From contig NC_088130.1 of the NCBI RefSeq assembly GCF_036370855.1, forward strand, positions 68,920,941 through 68,984,940: a stretch of 64,000 nucleotides of DNA. Reading direction: 5' to 3'. This stretch comes from Dromaius novaehollandiae (taxonomy: Eukaryota > Chordata > Aves > Casuariiformes > Dromaiidae). Of the stretch, positions 1 through 25,110 are shown one piece after another. The notes beneath the pieces are model-generated. The model made no database searches, was not told the origin of the DNA, and saw only the letters and a list, made by a program, of their open reading frames with translations. A program made the translations under genes and the position numbers. The first letter of the stretch is position 1. Each line of letters starts with the position of its first letter.

Positions 1-3000
1 CAAGTCCTATTATTATTTTTTTTCTCACTTGATATTTTTCTGCTCAGAAACCTCTCAGTATTACTTACTCAATGGTGCTGTGAAAGTCACAGCAAGATTC
101 TGGTCTCCTATTCAACTTCATGTGAAGTGGGCAACTAGAATTTTTATATGCTGGTATTTATAGCATCATTAGCTTTGTGCAGTAGAGTCCAGTTGTTAGG
201 GCCAAAGTAAGGTCCCTCTGCCAAATAGCTGGTGCATTAAAGGCGCACAGTATGTAGTGATTAAATGGGAGCTTGTCCTGACTAAAAAAAAATAATTAAA
301 AAAAAACCTGTCAACACTTCATTTTCTTGCTTCTTCTTTCTGCAGCATTATGTTGATTTTTAGTGTGATAAATTTGTCTATGTGCATTAATTATTTCATT
401 CGTAGTCTTTGAAGTCTGCTGGTTTTTTTCCTAGGTACAGTCCATGCCTTGTCTGTACTGTCTGATAAGGACACCTGTTTTTTCTAAGCTGTAAAGAGGA
501 TTAAGGAAACTAATCTAAGTGAAAGTGCAAGACACGCTGAGAAAGACCCACCCTGTGGGTCGAATGAAACCACAAAGTGATTCCCGTGACCTAAGTCCAA
601 ATCATTACAGTATTTAGGTGCTTAATTGCAGCTGAAACCGATGGGAATTGGGCACTGGAGTAGGTGGTGGGATCTTAAGTGCCTTTGAGAACCTCAGTCC
701 TACTGTTGCAAATTGCTGAGTGCCCCCAGATTCCCTGGGAGCTGATTGCTGGTTCTGTCAAACAGCACTGGAGAGGCTCAGATGAGAGGAAGAGGCTAAG
801 AAGTTTGTGATCCTGTAGCTCTTGGGCAGACCAAGTTTGAGGAAGATCTGTGTCCTGCCAGGTGCTACACAGGGAGCAAGCCCTAGGTCCCAAATGCGAA
901 CCAAGAAGCAGTTGATGGTCATGGACCAAGCTAATGAATGGGAATACAGCAAGCCTCAAAAGGGCTCTGGGGCTTTTATAGTGCTGTTCTGGACTAAACT
1001 TGTTATGTTTTAGTTAGAAATTTAATCTTCACTCCATATGGAGGCTGATGGCATTCGGATTTCTCTGAGTTAGGCCTGGGCAGAAATTAAAATGCATCTT
1101 TTAATGTGGTAAGACTTAATTGTCATACTCAAACAGCTGGCAGTACTTTGTACCACTTAAAGAATTCATTGTGTTTAAAGTCCTTGTAAGTCCAGATACA
1201 CTGAAAATCCAGGTTGCCTGTAGACTGAAAAATGTGAATAAATTGAATAAACATGGGTAGCTGTTCTGCTTAATACAAACCTGAAGGCTCATTTGGTAGT
1301 AGTATTAAGGATGCAGATGGTTTATTGTTGCTGGATTTACTGTACAGGGAAACGAAGAGAAAGTCATGACACAGTGTCTGTGCCAATAATAGAAATTAAA
1401 CAGATTTTATTTTAAGGGATTTTTTGAATAGTTTCTGAAAGGGAGGATGTCGTTTTGCTAGTGAGATATTTCAGCTGGTTTAGAGTAAAACGTTAGTGTG
1501 GTAAGTAAAGTTCCACTAAAGGGATTCTGGCCTTTAGTTCACCAGGTAGACATTAATGACTTTATTGACAAGTGTTTATATATCTCCTGATAAGAGACTA
1601 ACCTTTTTTGTTTTTCTTCTGAACACCATAAATCTTTTGGCGTCGTTTCTATTTTTCGTAGTGCCTAAAGTAATGTTCAGAATATTACAGATGTTTTCCA
1701 GCTGTGCTTAGCTTCATATCCCAAATACGATATGCATTGAGAAATGGTCCTTTTAAAAAGGCATAAACTGATAATGGTAACAAACTTCTGAAGACAGCTG
1801 ATAGGTGCTTTTGCACGCTTCAGTTTCACACCACTTTCACAGGTGTGTTTACATTCCTCGAGGACCTTCTAACCCAAATTGTGAAAGATGCAGAAGTGAA
1901 ACTGAAGTAGATTCTTTATAATATCTGAACTTAGTAGTAGTATTTTTTCTGGGCTGGAAATAAATAGTGTAATTTGGAAATAAAGTATTGTATCACTGAT
2001 ACGATAATGAAATATGTTTTGATTCAGCTGTGTTCCTATCTCTAATTTATTTGTATTCATCTGAATACTCATGACCTTGCTGAAGAAATGTATCTGGGCT
2101 GAGGGGAAAAGATGGCATTTGGTGTTTGTTCCTCTTGGCTTGTTTCTCACGCTCTGCCGTTGACTGGTTCTGTTCTCGTTTGCAACGTTTGATTCCTCAA
2201 ATCATTTATCAGGAAAGGCGTCACGTGGCTGCAGTGACTGTGACACCCAGCAAATGACAGGCAGCCAGGGTAAAAACATCAGGAATAAGCCATAATCTGA
2301 AATTCCCCTACAGAAAGTATCGGAAGAATATGTGAGCATAACAATTACACGAGGAAAGAAAAGAGCTGACTTGCAAATGACTCACAGATGGTGGAAAAAG
2401 GATAAATTGAGTTTATTATTAAATGTCAAGTCTGTTACATTGAAAGTGAAATCTTAGTCAGAAAGGTAGAGGATCAATCTATTTTGAGGTTAAATACTTG
2501 AAGCTTTTCTAAGCTTTTTTTTAAATCTTTTTTTCCTCCTTGAAGTAACTAGCTTGCTTTCTGAATCTTCAAGTATTTTATTACTTTAGAATATAGTGTA
2601 CAATTAATACAAAAAAGCAGGTGGACTGCTTAAAACAGTGTAGTCAGAATAACTGATAGTAAATGTGATTTAAATAAGCAAAGAGATAAATGGTATAAAT
2701 CAAAATCAATTGTTTTTAATTACGGATTTTCCTAAGGTGTAGTTGATCTGTGTTGGGTATAAACAATTCAAGTATGCTAAATTACAATGAGGTATAGCCT
2801 CTATAAACCACCGGGTTTTTCGTTAAGAATATCCATGCTTTATACAAATACCTATGAAAGTCTAATCAGTGATCTTCAGAGGTGAAAATACATATATTCC
2901 AATAGCTAATTTTATTTTTTGTTATTCTAAAGTGGGCAAATGTTTCATTAAATTTTTTTCTTGTTATTTGTCTGATTGCAGATGGAATTTGTAGGGTAGT

Positions 3001-4665
3001 TACAAGACATAAAACAACATATTTAAAAATTTTTTTTTTTCTTTTAACTTGGCAGCTAATCTGCCTTAGGCGTGGGTAAATTTGAGAAAGCGTGCTTTTG
3101 TTTTTTAATCTAGCTGCTTTAGCAAACAGAGGAATCGCTGTTCATTAGTAGAACTGATGTTTCTTGTTTCCTTCCCTTTCAAAACATTTGAAGGAGCAGC
3201 CGTCTCCCTTACAGGTTCTGCTTTTGCTCGTGCGTTGGTACTGTGGCACAGGGAAGGCTTTCCTGCACGTTCAGCTCCTCCTTTCTCAAATACTGATTAA
3301 CCATTCACCGAACTGACACAGTTGAATAAACTCAAGTGAAGGAAATTTATTGTTTTTGTTTTGGCAGAAGCAAACTTAAAGTGGGGTCAGCTGCTGCCAG
3401 AAATGAGGTTAGCACTGCAAGCAGCTCTGGCCTTGAGGTCTGGTGTCATATCAGCTAAGTTTGGCAAAGTTTTGCCTGGGACTTAGTTGCCCTGTGACCG
3501 TACCTCTCTATCTCCACTGACTAACAGGTAGCTCACAGCAGGCCATTAAGTATGTTAAGTGCCAGTAGTTAATGCCTGCTTGAATATAATTTTTAAATAA
3601 CTCAAAATGTCTTAAGGATTAGAGTCATGTTAGGACCTAATGTCTGCTGCAATTAATTTTTAAACCAAAGTATTAGAAGGTTTAAAATTATTTTTTGTTT
3701 CAACAGTGATCTTCAACTTTTAAAGTAAAACTCTGTCTTGCAACAAACCTTGCAACAGAGTGGAAATGGTGGGATATTTTTGTGATTTAACTCTTCTGCA
3801 ACTTAATTTGTTACAGAAAAGACCTTTTGGTAGTAGGAAATTGAAGAGATTAAGAGATTAGCGCTAGCCCTAATTAAAAAGGAAGGATTTGGGTTGAGAT
3901 GTGATTTTGGTAGAAGCATTAGGGCAATTCAGTAACTTTTTAGGTTCTAGCTAGATTATCAGAAGTATGGACAAAATGCAGCAAATGGAGCAATTCAGAG
4001 AAAGCTCTCATGGTTAAATGTTGCTGGCTGTGATTGCAGCCAGTGAAAAGACCAGGTGACCTGCATGTTCCTGATCAGCCTTATGTTCCTATGAAACATT
4101 TCAAGAACCACCTGTTATTTTTACTTTTAAACCTCAGCATATCTGCGATGGAATCTCTTAGTTCTCCAGTTTCACAGAGGACAGTGAGATCTAGGGGAAG
4201 GTGTGAGGACTCAGAGCTACATCAAAGCTGTGGTCAGAAGGGACACCCAGGGAGGATGAGGAGAGCCCCAACAGGGGCAGGTATATCCCAACTCCTCTAA
4301 CTGCGGCACTTGCAGCAAGACAAGGATGCAGGGCTGCTGCAGCTGGAGGAAAACACCAGAAAGCAAATTATTTCAGTGTGGATTTGCGTGAGCTGGTGAA
4401 TGAAAGATAGAACTGAGGTCTGGGTTCGGTGCTGCTGTTTGCTGAACAGTGTAATAATTGCTTCTTTGCTCGGTTCTCTAGCATATAAAATAAGACAAGA
4501 TTTTTTTTTTTCCTCCCACGAGACGTTGGTCCAATAACATTTGGCATACTTTGAGCAGTGTGCATGGGTATCCTGGAAGTGGATAGTCAGAAATGGCAAA
4601 TACATTATAAATAAAACTCCTAGAAAAAAACCTCTAAATGTTTTTCACCTCTCTTTTGTTTTCAG
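1..4665 (+). other. ME2: ME2 intron (5' end outside the window)
   Basis: No exon recognised. I looked for the targeting-peptide exon (expected to end near KPLMLNPRTNK) and did not see it. The sequence is AT-rich with short poly-T/poly-A runs. Around 600-710 there is a repeat-like stretch with AGGTGCTTAA-type motifs of the kind dispersed in sauropsid genomes. Confidence 0.7.
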
Positions 4666-17540
<12,875 letters not shown>

Positions 17541-20500
17541 TGTGCCAGAAGATACACTCCTCAGGCAGCATATTCTACTCTGCAGGGATCCCTTTTTCAG
17601 ACCAATTTAAATCATGACTTTTGAGACTTGTAATTTATTTTCTCTCATTTTGTTGTCTTTTTCCCTCTGCCTTGTTTTTGATTTGACATAGATTTCTCCC
17701 CATCTTCCCAAGTATCTGATGAACCATATGGGTGATAGCATCCGTCACATAACTGATAGAGCTCTCCAAAATTAATTTGAATAATGATGTTGCATTTCTA
17801 GCTTAGAGCCCTCACCACACTAAAGAATTCCAATAATGATGTTTTAGCTGCATGCATATTATAATGAATTATAGCTCTCTCCTCACTGCTGATTTCCAGA
17901 ATCATTTATTTCTGCTTTTAATAATCAGCCTTCTATCTAATTCTCCTGCTGTTGTCACACTGCATTATTTGTGACACCATAAGAGAATTTGTCAAGAAAA
18001 GATCAGGACAGCTAAAGACAAATCCGGCAGTCTAATGGGCTGTTTTGTCTGATGATTAAAGATGCACATGTCCAGATCTCCTTGCTTCGTTGGCTGCCCT
18101 GTTTTTTTTGATGTGCTTTGAGGAGCAGTGGGGTGTGCACATGTGGAATCTGCAGCAATATTTGTATTCTGAATTTTCATCACTGTGTGAAATCTTCTAT
18201 CAGGAAAAATATGAACTAGTTGAAATACATCCTTGGAAAGTCTGAAAATAGTATTAATCACTTAATGACTTTAAAAAACCAAGCTACGCTGTTGTGTCAG
18301 AAATTATATCATAGAAAGGCAGAATCTGAAGTAATCTACAGAAATCTTTTAGAGGGAGAACTGTGGTAGACTCCAAGGTGATGTGCCAAAGGACTTTTGT
18401 TTCATTTGTTTATTTTTAAGGCTCTGTTTCTTCCAAGTAAATCAGCAAGATCGTTTTCTCCCTTTAGTTTGCATAACTTTGCTTTCACAAAAGGACTTGT
18501 TTTTAATGTTTTTATGATGCCACCGACTTGAGGGGCTCCTAAATGAACTTAGTTGGCACTTTGAACAAAAGACTCTTCCCCCGCAAGCTGATGAAACTAA
18601 ACCAGAAGGTGCTACAGGCAGCTGTTGACACGCACATTTACAGAAGTTTGACTGAATGTTTCTTGTGATCTCAGTTCAGCGTACTTGTAGTTTGAACACA
18701 AGATCTAATGCTTGAAAGATCTAATGCTTAGAAGTGGTAATTTGATCACTTGATCCTCCCCTCTCCCTATACAGGTTTAAATTCTCCGGTATTTTGTATG
18801 AAAATAAAAATTGCTAGTTTAATTTTGGCTCCATTTCCTCGCAGTGATAGTACTGCACATGTGATACAGATAACACAATGTGCATTGCTTTTCATTTTGT
18901 TCACATCTGCTTTCAATGCCCTTCATTATTTTACATTAGCATGCAACAACAAACTTTCATGGTTACGGTCGATGACTTCTCTAAATCTAGTCTCTATGAA
19001 AAGCCATGGTATGTCAGGAATGGAAGTGAAGATGATGTACCCTCTCGTAGTTTGCTGTGTAAGACAAAAACCTGACAAAAGAATAAATAAATACATGTTA
19101 AAAAGTTGTACTGGCCAAAAAAAAAAAAACATTTAAAAAAGGGTGTACTGGCAAACTTGAAGGCAGAAACCAAAGAGATGAAGTAAATCTTGCTCAGAAT
19201 TTATCCATCGCAAGCCTGTCTCATGGCCTCATACTGGAAAATGCAGTCTCTTCATAAGTATGTAAAATAGGGCCAAAATAAAACAGAAATACAGACTCTG
19301 CACCCCCTTAAAAAGAGCTGGTCTCATGCTTATTGCCTAGTCCCTGATTTTAATATAAAGACTTAGTAGGGGAAAAAGGACAGTAAACTTTTGGAAGACT
19401 TCACCTAAGCAAGGAAAGAAGACTGATTATATAAACACAGAAAGCAGTGACATGGGGAAAAAACAACATATTCAAACTGGTGAAAAGCTGTCTGGTGGGG
19501 CTCTAGATGCTACATTGCCAAGTTGTGGTGTGATTTATGTGGTTTGCAACTTATATATGTAAGTATATATACAAAGAAAGACCAACACACACACAATGTT
19601 TTTACAAAAAATGCTTTTTCATCTATTTTTGCTATGCTTAGTTTTTATTGTATTTAAATGTGATCTTACTGAAAAATTATTTGTTTAGTCTACAAATTAT
19701 TTTTACCTTCTGAAAATTCAGCTCTTGCTGAAGCATGGACTGAAAGCCTGTTGTAGTGTGTCAGTGAGGTTCTGCATCGTTGTGTTAAAGCATATCAGCA
19801 ACGCACACCTCCTCACTTCTGACAAAATATTAATTACGTAGAAGAGTAACAGAGAGATCCCATGCACTGATCTTGTGCCCTGGCTGAGAGTGACCAGAGG
19901 CAGGGCAATCGGCCAGTAAATATAACTCTGTTTTACAAAAGAAAGATCTACATCCATCTATTCAGACTGATTTTTTTTTTTCAGGCAGTGAGTGCAGCCA
20001 TCACTTAGAGCGAACGGGCACTGACTGTACTCAGGGTTTCAGAACATCTGGCATTTGGGAAAACAGTATTTCCTGCTCGCAACAGGGTCTTTGGTTTCCC
20101 AGAGGAAGCTGCCAAACAGACAATTGGCAGTGGCTTGTGTCAAGGACAGGGAAGATGCCTATTTTGTGAAATGCAGTTCTTTCTCCTCCTGATGTGGGCT
20201 GCCTGCTGTCCCCTCTACGCAGAGGCCAAGAGGCATTGCTCAGACCTGGCTGATAGCGGGATTTTCCTAGCTATAAACGTTACTAGATAATTTTTATGTA
20301 AATCCCACTGCACAGGTGAGGAAAAACTTAGTCATGTTTTTACTCCCATCTTTGACTGACCGTGAGGCTCTGGTTACCTCTGGTCATCCCCTCATGTGGC
20401 CGTAGATGTTCTCAAGGTCTGGAGTAGCACAGTCCTGAGTGTCTCTCCCTAACCTGTCCCAGTTATATCAGCTAAGAGGTCCCAGCTAGGCTTCATCTGC

Positions 20501-20698
20501 CCGCACATCTGTGTCCATCATGTAGTCAGGCTCTGCTGGTCATCTGTAGCTTGAAACAGAGACACTGTAGGATTTTGCCTTCAGCTTACAGCTATTGTCT
20601 TCCATTTGCAACAGGTAATATGTCAAATCACAAACTTCTAAGTGTGTTTCACTCTTCCATCTTTTTCAGAATATTTTTAAGTATATAGATTCATCTTC

Positions 20699-20770
20699 AG
20701 ATTTGATGAACTCTTCAAATCTAATTAATCTTTGAGTCAATTAGCTAACTGTCAGTTGACAGTTAACTAA
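20699..20770. repeat. Two adjacent short inverted repeats
   Basis: AGATTTGA (20699-20706) pairs with TCAAATCT (20715-20722). Then TTAGCTAACTGTCA (20741-20754) pairs with TGACAGTTAACTAA (20757-20770) with one mismatch in 14 and a 2-nt spacer. Confidence 0.8.
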
Positions 20771-21104
20771 TTAATTAACTGCTCATCTTGCCACTTAGGA
20801 AGGAACCACAGTATCCCTTTTGATAGTCTACTTAATGTGGTTTTTTTTTTTCTTTGCAGGCTTTATCAAAAGCATTTATTAATCTGTATCAGTACAGAAA
20901 ATTCTCTTACGCAGCATGCAAAGACAAAAATCTTTCACCAGGATGCATTTTTGTAATACTACATAGTATAAGTTAAGCTTATATTGTTTTTTGAAAATTT
21001 TTGCCTAAACGATGACTAGTGGTGTAGCTCTTCACACAGCCCTAGTGACTTTTGCCCTCTGAATGGTGTAGAAATGTCTTTCACGTCTCTTCTGTTAGGA
21101 TACT

Positions 21105-21250
21105 ATCCTGGAGGTACAGAACACTTCAGAGAAAAATACTAAGCATCAAAAACTCCCATTGAAGTCAATAGAGCTGAGGATGCTTAGTCTTTTTCAGGAC
21201 TGGTCCAAGACTTGCTCCCTTAAAATCAACAGGAGCAGGGCTGGGTCTTT
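21105..21250 (+). repeat. Ancient sauropsid dispersed repeat fragment
   Basis: CTCCCATTGAAGTCAATAGA followed by GCTGAGGATGCTTAGTC and CAGGACTGG matches, from memory, a repeat common in turtle, crocodile and bird genomes ('cccattgaagtcaatgg...gctcagcacc...caggat'). A related but more decayed copy may lie near 33840-33930. Family name not assigned. Confidence 0.4.
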
Positions 21251-23224
21251 CAGCAGCGCAACGTACAGAAACATCTAGGTGAGGAGAAGTGGGAAGTCTT
21301 TAAAAAGAAAAATAGCTAAGAGAGTGTAGCCTCACTTTATGAAATATGTGTACTCTCATTCAAAGATGTTAGAGGTTTGCGTATTCCTGAAGCGTTTGCC
21401 AGTGTGCCAACAGCTGACACGTAGAGGAAGACTATTAAAAATGTAGTGTCTGATATATTTAAAACCCAAAGTGTGACTTGCCACGTAAGTTCTTCTTGGA
21501 TATGTTTGTTAATGGTGATGTTTCATGATGTTGTGTTTGTTTTCCAAGCTTAAAACGAAGTGATGCTTTACATGCAGACCAGCGTTCAACAGGTTTGCCT
21601 GCAGTAGGTGTGTGTGTTCTCTGTACTGTTTTTTCCAGCATGCTGTTGTGCAGGAGGGGGTGAAGTAATCCTATGTCACGCCGTTGTGGTAGAAACTGTA
21701 AGTAAGGGAGAGAGACAAAATACCTTGTGCTGTTTCATTAGCAACCCTGTTTAGTGAATACTCCTGTAGGAGAATTGGGATTAGTACTGCTGTACAGCTA
21801 CAACTATGAATGTTAGTTCAGCTGACTCTGGATTTAATTAAAATTCAAGTTGTCATCTTTCATCTGGGGCTTGTTCCAGCCCTCCTCGATGTTAAAGGTG
21901 CAGATGTTAGTACCTCTGAGATTTAGATGAAGTAATCTACCAACTTTCAGGTAGGGACAGGAAGAACAAAACAGTTTGGGCTTCATTTCTGCCTTGGCTA
22001 TAAATGCTATTCTTGAATTCAGGAAGAAAACCACTGTCATTTTAGGACTTTGTTTTAAAGTTGATGCTCACTGTAACAAAGTGTACCATTATCCTGTTTT
22101 GTAACAAATGTACCTAACACGCAAGGACTGGTATATTACGTTGAATACTGGAGCAAGGAGAAAATCTAGAGCAGAGCTCTAATTAGCCCCATTTGGCAGC
22201 TGAATTTGATTAACGCAATTCAGTTGCCTCTGGTGAAGGGACATCTAATTCTGTATGTACCTACCTTGACCTACCTACCTACTCTTGAAATATTATGTTA
22301 CCGTGGTACCAGCCTGCAGATGTTCTCAGTGAAACACGAAGAAAACTCAGCACACTTCAGGCCTCTGCTTCCCGTCATCGCTCCCCGAAGTGCAGCAGTC
22401 AGTGGTGGCACAGCTGGCTCGTGCCTGCTCCAGAGGGATGAGTGCTAACAGCTAGATCGCATGTGGGGAATTTGGTATCTTGTGGTGTAGCAGACCAGGG
22501 CTAGGACTCATTAAAACCTCTCTTGGGTCAGGTGTTCGACTTGCCGGCACTCAGAGCTCTCTCTATGGTGTGCACAGACATCCCACGCGCACAAAATGGG
22601 CACTGGACTGGACTGAACGTAACCCTCCAAGTTCCTCAGGCTTTGACCCGTCCTTTAAATAGCTCCTTTCTAATAAAAATGGAAATAAAAATACTTTTCA
22701 GACTACGCAAACAGAGCAAGTTTGTCAGTTTTTCAGGAAATAAAATGGCAAAATCATTTCTCTCTTAAGCGCATCTGTCTTACACAAGTAAACATAACTC
22801 TGTGTCGCAACGCTTGTGAGAACAATTCCAGTCTAATCTGTCTTGGGTTGACTTAATCTAGGAGGGTCATTGCTCAGCTGAAACTAAAATTGTATTTAAA
22901 TGTGAACCAATTTTTTTTCTCCTTTATAATATTGTAACTGTTGAAATGTGTGTTCTGGTCTTCTATTTTCTTAGTAAAATGCATTCTTTTTGCCTAAATG
23001 ACATTTGATTGTTATTTATTCTAAAACAGTAATGCTTGGTGTATCCAAAATTGGTATGAAATTACCTACAATAGCCACATTTTTGCTTTTTTTTCCCTCA
23101 GTCTACTTAAAGACATTTCTGTCCCTTGTGAGTGATCAACAAACAAAATGGGTACTTAGATTTTCAACTAAAAATTAAAATTTTAATCTCAGAACAGTTT
23201 TTTTAGAATAATACATCTAGTGTT

Positions 23225-23400
23225 TTGCAATACTTTACATTAACAGGCCTCCTTAAAAGAGACTTGTGTACTGTTTTCTGTGTTTTACCAGATAGAGAAA
23301 CTGAGCCTTACAGGGGAAGGAGCTTGTCCATCACCACCTGGCATGCTGCAGTCCCAGATGCCGGGATGCTCTACCCACAAGGCCACTAGTTTCTCGATTA
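23225..23400 (+). repeat. Ancient MIR-like SINE
   Basis: The order of blocks follows the MIR consensus: CAATACTTTACATTA, TTTTACCAGATAGAGAAACT, GAGCCTTACAGGGGAAGGAG, CTTGTCCATCACC, then GATGCTCTACCCACAAGGCC. Identified by eye from family knowledge; divergence is high, as expected for an element older than the bird-mammal split. Confidence 0.55.
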
Positions 23401-24249
23401 ATAGAGTTCACACCTGATGAAATAGATGTTTTGATGACAAGGCATGTCTCGTGTCATCGTCTCTGCATAATCCTGCAACATCAAGATGGGAAAAGGACTC
23501 CATTAGTAAAATTTGCTGTGAATTATCAGGGTTTAGGTGGGTTTTCTCATTTATTTGTGCTCTTTGCACATATCACTTACAGTGTGGAAGTTTTCATTCA
23601 TACAAAAAGCACAGTCGATCTGTTTACATTCACTAGGGGAGTGTGTAACAAATACCACCGCTGCGCGTACCCAGGATTGCAGCTGGCTTTCCAGCATTGT
23701 CATATGTAACTGGGGCTCTTTCAAAAGAGAAGTTTTAACAGGCCCTAAGTTCAGTGCATGCTCTCTCACTGACAGAAATCACGTGTATTTGGCTTCCAGT
23801 AAGTCCTGTTTGAAAGGGACACAAACTCAGCCGAGCAGATACACGAGTTGAGGGTCCGGCATTTTGGAAATGCTCCAGTTCTGACTGAGGCACAGAAACC
23901 AGAGGTGCCGCAGACCACGGAGCGTCTGCGGGAATCAGGACAGCCGCTTGGCTGCTGTTGGGCATCTGCACGGAGGGAGGTCGCAGCAGCGCCCGGCGCA
24001 GTAGAGCGCTCCGGGCTTTGCTGTCCTTACGGCGAAGGACGTGGTGCGACGTCCTCACTGTGGTGTAAAGCTGGGTGTAGATATGCAGGTGTCTGCAATC
24101 CTGTGCTAGCACCACTGTGTTCACCTTCCCTCACAGCAGATGCAATGAGTTACCCATTTTTCACCAAGAACAAGCCACGGCAGGGTTACTGCAAGGAGCT
24201 GATGTGGGAAAGCAGCTCTTTTCCCTCCGGATGGCAACAGCTCGCCCCT

Positions 24250-25110
24250 GCGGTTCGCGTCATCCCCAGGGAACGGCCGGCGAGAGGATCAACCCTGCGT
24301 TAAAAAAGAAAAAGCAATAGGTGAATAAGAGCGGAGCTGGGTCCCCTGCTTTCAGAGGCGCGGCGGGATGAGCCGCGGCTGCTGAACCACGGTGCCACGC
24401 AGGGAGCCACCGGCCTCTGCTGGGCTCGCTGATTCGGCGTGTTTCCAAAAAAAAAAAGGCCAAAAACAAACAAACAAAAAAAAAAACCCAAAGCAGCGAT
24501 CGCAGAGGAGGAAGGGCAGAGGCAGCAGATGCCAAAGCCGCCGGGGAGGGCGGGGCCCAGCGCCGGCTCCGCCTCCAGCTGCTGCCGGGCGAGGTAGGCC
24601 CGAGCCCCCGGGGGAGGCCGGGGGGAGCCAGGGGAGGCCGGGGGGGAGCCAGGAGGAGCCGGGTGACCCTGAGGGGAGCCGGGGGAGAGGCTGCTCAGGG
24701 TGGATGGAAGCAGCACGGGAGGCAGGTGCTGCCTGGTGCCACCACCCACTGCGGCCTCCTTAAAAGCGGCCGCTTCTCCCGGCAGTGCAGGGGGGTAGCG
24801 GGTGCAGGACAGCAAGAAAAGGGGCAAAACGAGCCGTGGGGCTGGCAGTTTTCCTGCCGGCTGTGGGTTTCGGCGCGCTGAGCATCCCCCGCAGCGCGGG
24901 AGGGAAGCCTGGGCCGGTCTCCTTAGCTCCCTCACCGGTTTTCTCGTTCAAGCTTGTCCCACCTGCAGTTTGCTCCAGGAGAACCTGAGTTGTCCTCGTC
25001 ACGGTGTTTCACTGCCTTTCGCTTTGGCAGCGCTGGAGGACGCCGCTCGTCCTGCGCGGGCTGTTTTGGACAGGGAGAAGCTAAGGCAGCAGACGATCCA
25101 AGCACCAGGC
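24250..25110 (+). promoter_or_regulatory. ELAC1: CpG island, probable ELAC1 promoter and noncoding exon 1
   Basis: A GC- and CpG-rich block stands out from AT-rich flanks about 2 kb before the ELAC1 start codon. It contains an Sp1-type GC box (GGGCGGGGC at 24548-24556). A good donor, GGCGAG|GTAGGC, is at 24593/24594 and would close a noncoding first exon that splices to the acceptor at 26563. The transcription start is not visible; the exon assignment is inferred. The several long open frames here, on both strands, are low-complexity GC artefacts. Confidence 0.65.
24611..24690 (+). repeat. G-rich imperfect tandem repeat, ELAC1 intron 1 start
   Basis: A unit close to GGGGAGGCCGGGGGGAGCCA occurs twice in tandem (24611-24630, 24631-24651 with one extra G) and then decays into further GGGGAGCC copies. 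It begins 17 nt after the inferred exon 1 donor and has several runs of three or more G, so it could form quadruplexes in DNA or nascent RNA. Confidence 0.7.

Larger units (their letters stand above)
17541..24250 (+). other. ME2 3' UTR and ME2-ELAC1 intergenic DNA
   Basis: No further coding gene seen. Candidate polyA hexamers AATAAA occur at 18803, 19082 and 19277; I cannot tell which ends the ME2 transcript. The stretch also contains the palindromes near 20700-20770 and the repeats listed separately. Open frames such as 18750-19136 lack protein-like composition. Confidence 0.6.

Noticed and set aside
18750-19136. 128-codon plus-strand open frame downstream of ME2
   Set aside because: No splice context, no recognisable family, and overlapping frames on both strands; likely ME2 3' UTR or intergenic DNA.
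19107-19152. Poly-A run between two TGTACTGGC copies, looking like a retrocopy tail
   Set aside because: The short repeats sit on either side of the A tract itself and no inserted gene body is present; probably simple duplication or an A-rich 3' UTR segment.
24300-24935. 211-codon minus-strand frame at the ELAC1 CpG island
   Set aside because: Same GC artefact; no recognisable domain, and it overlaps equally open plus-strand frames.
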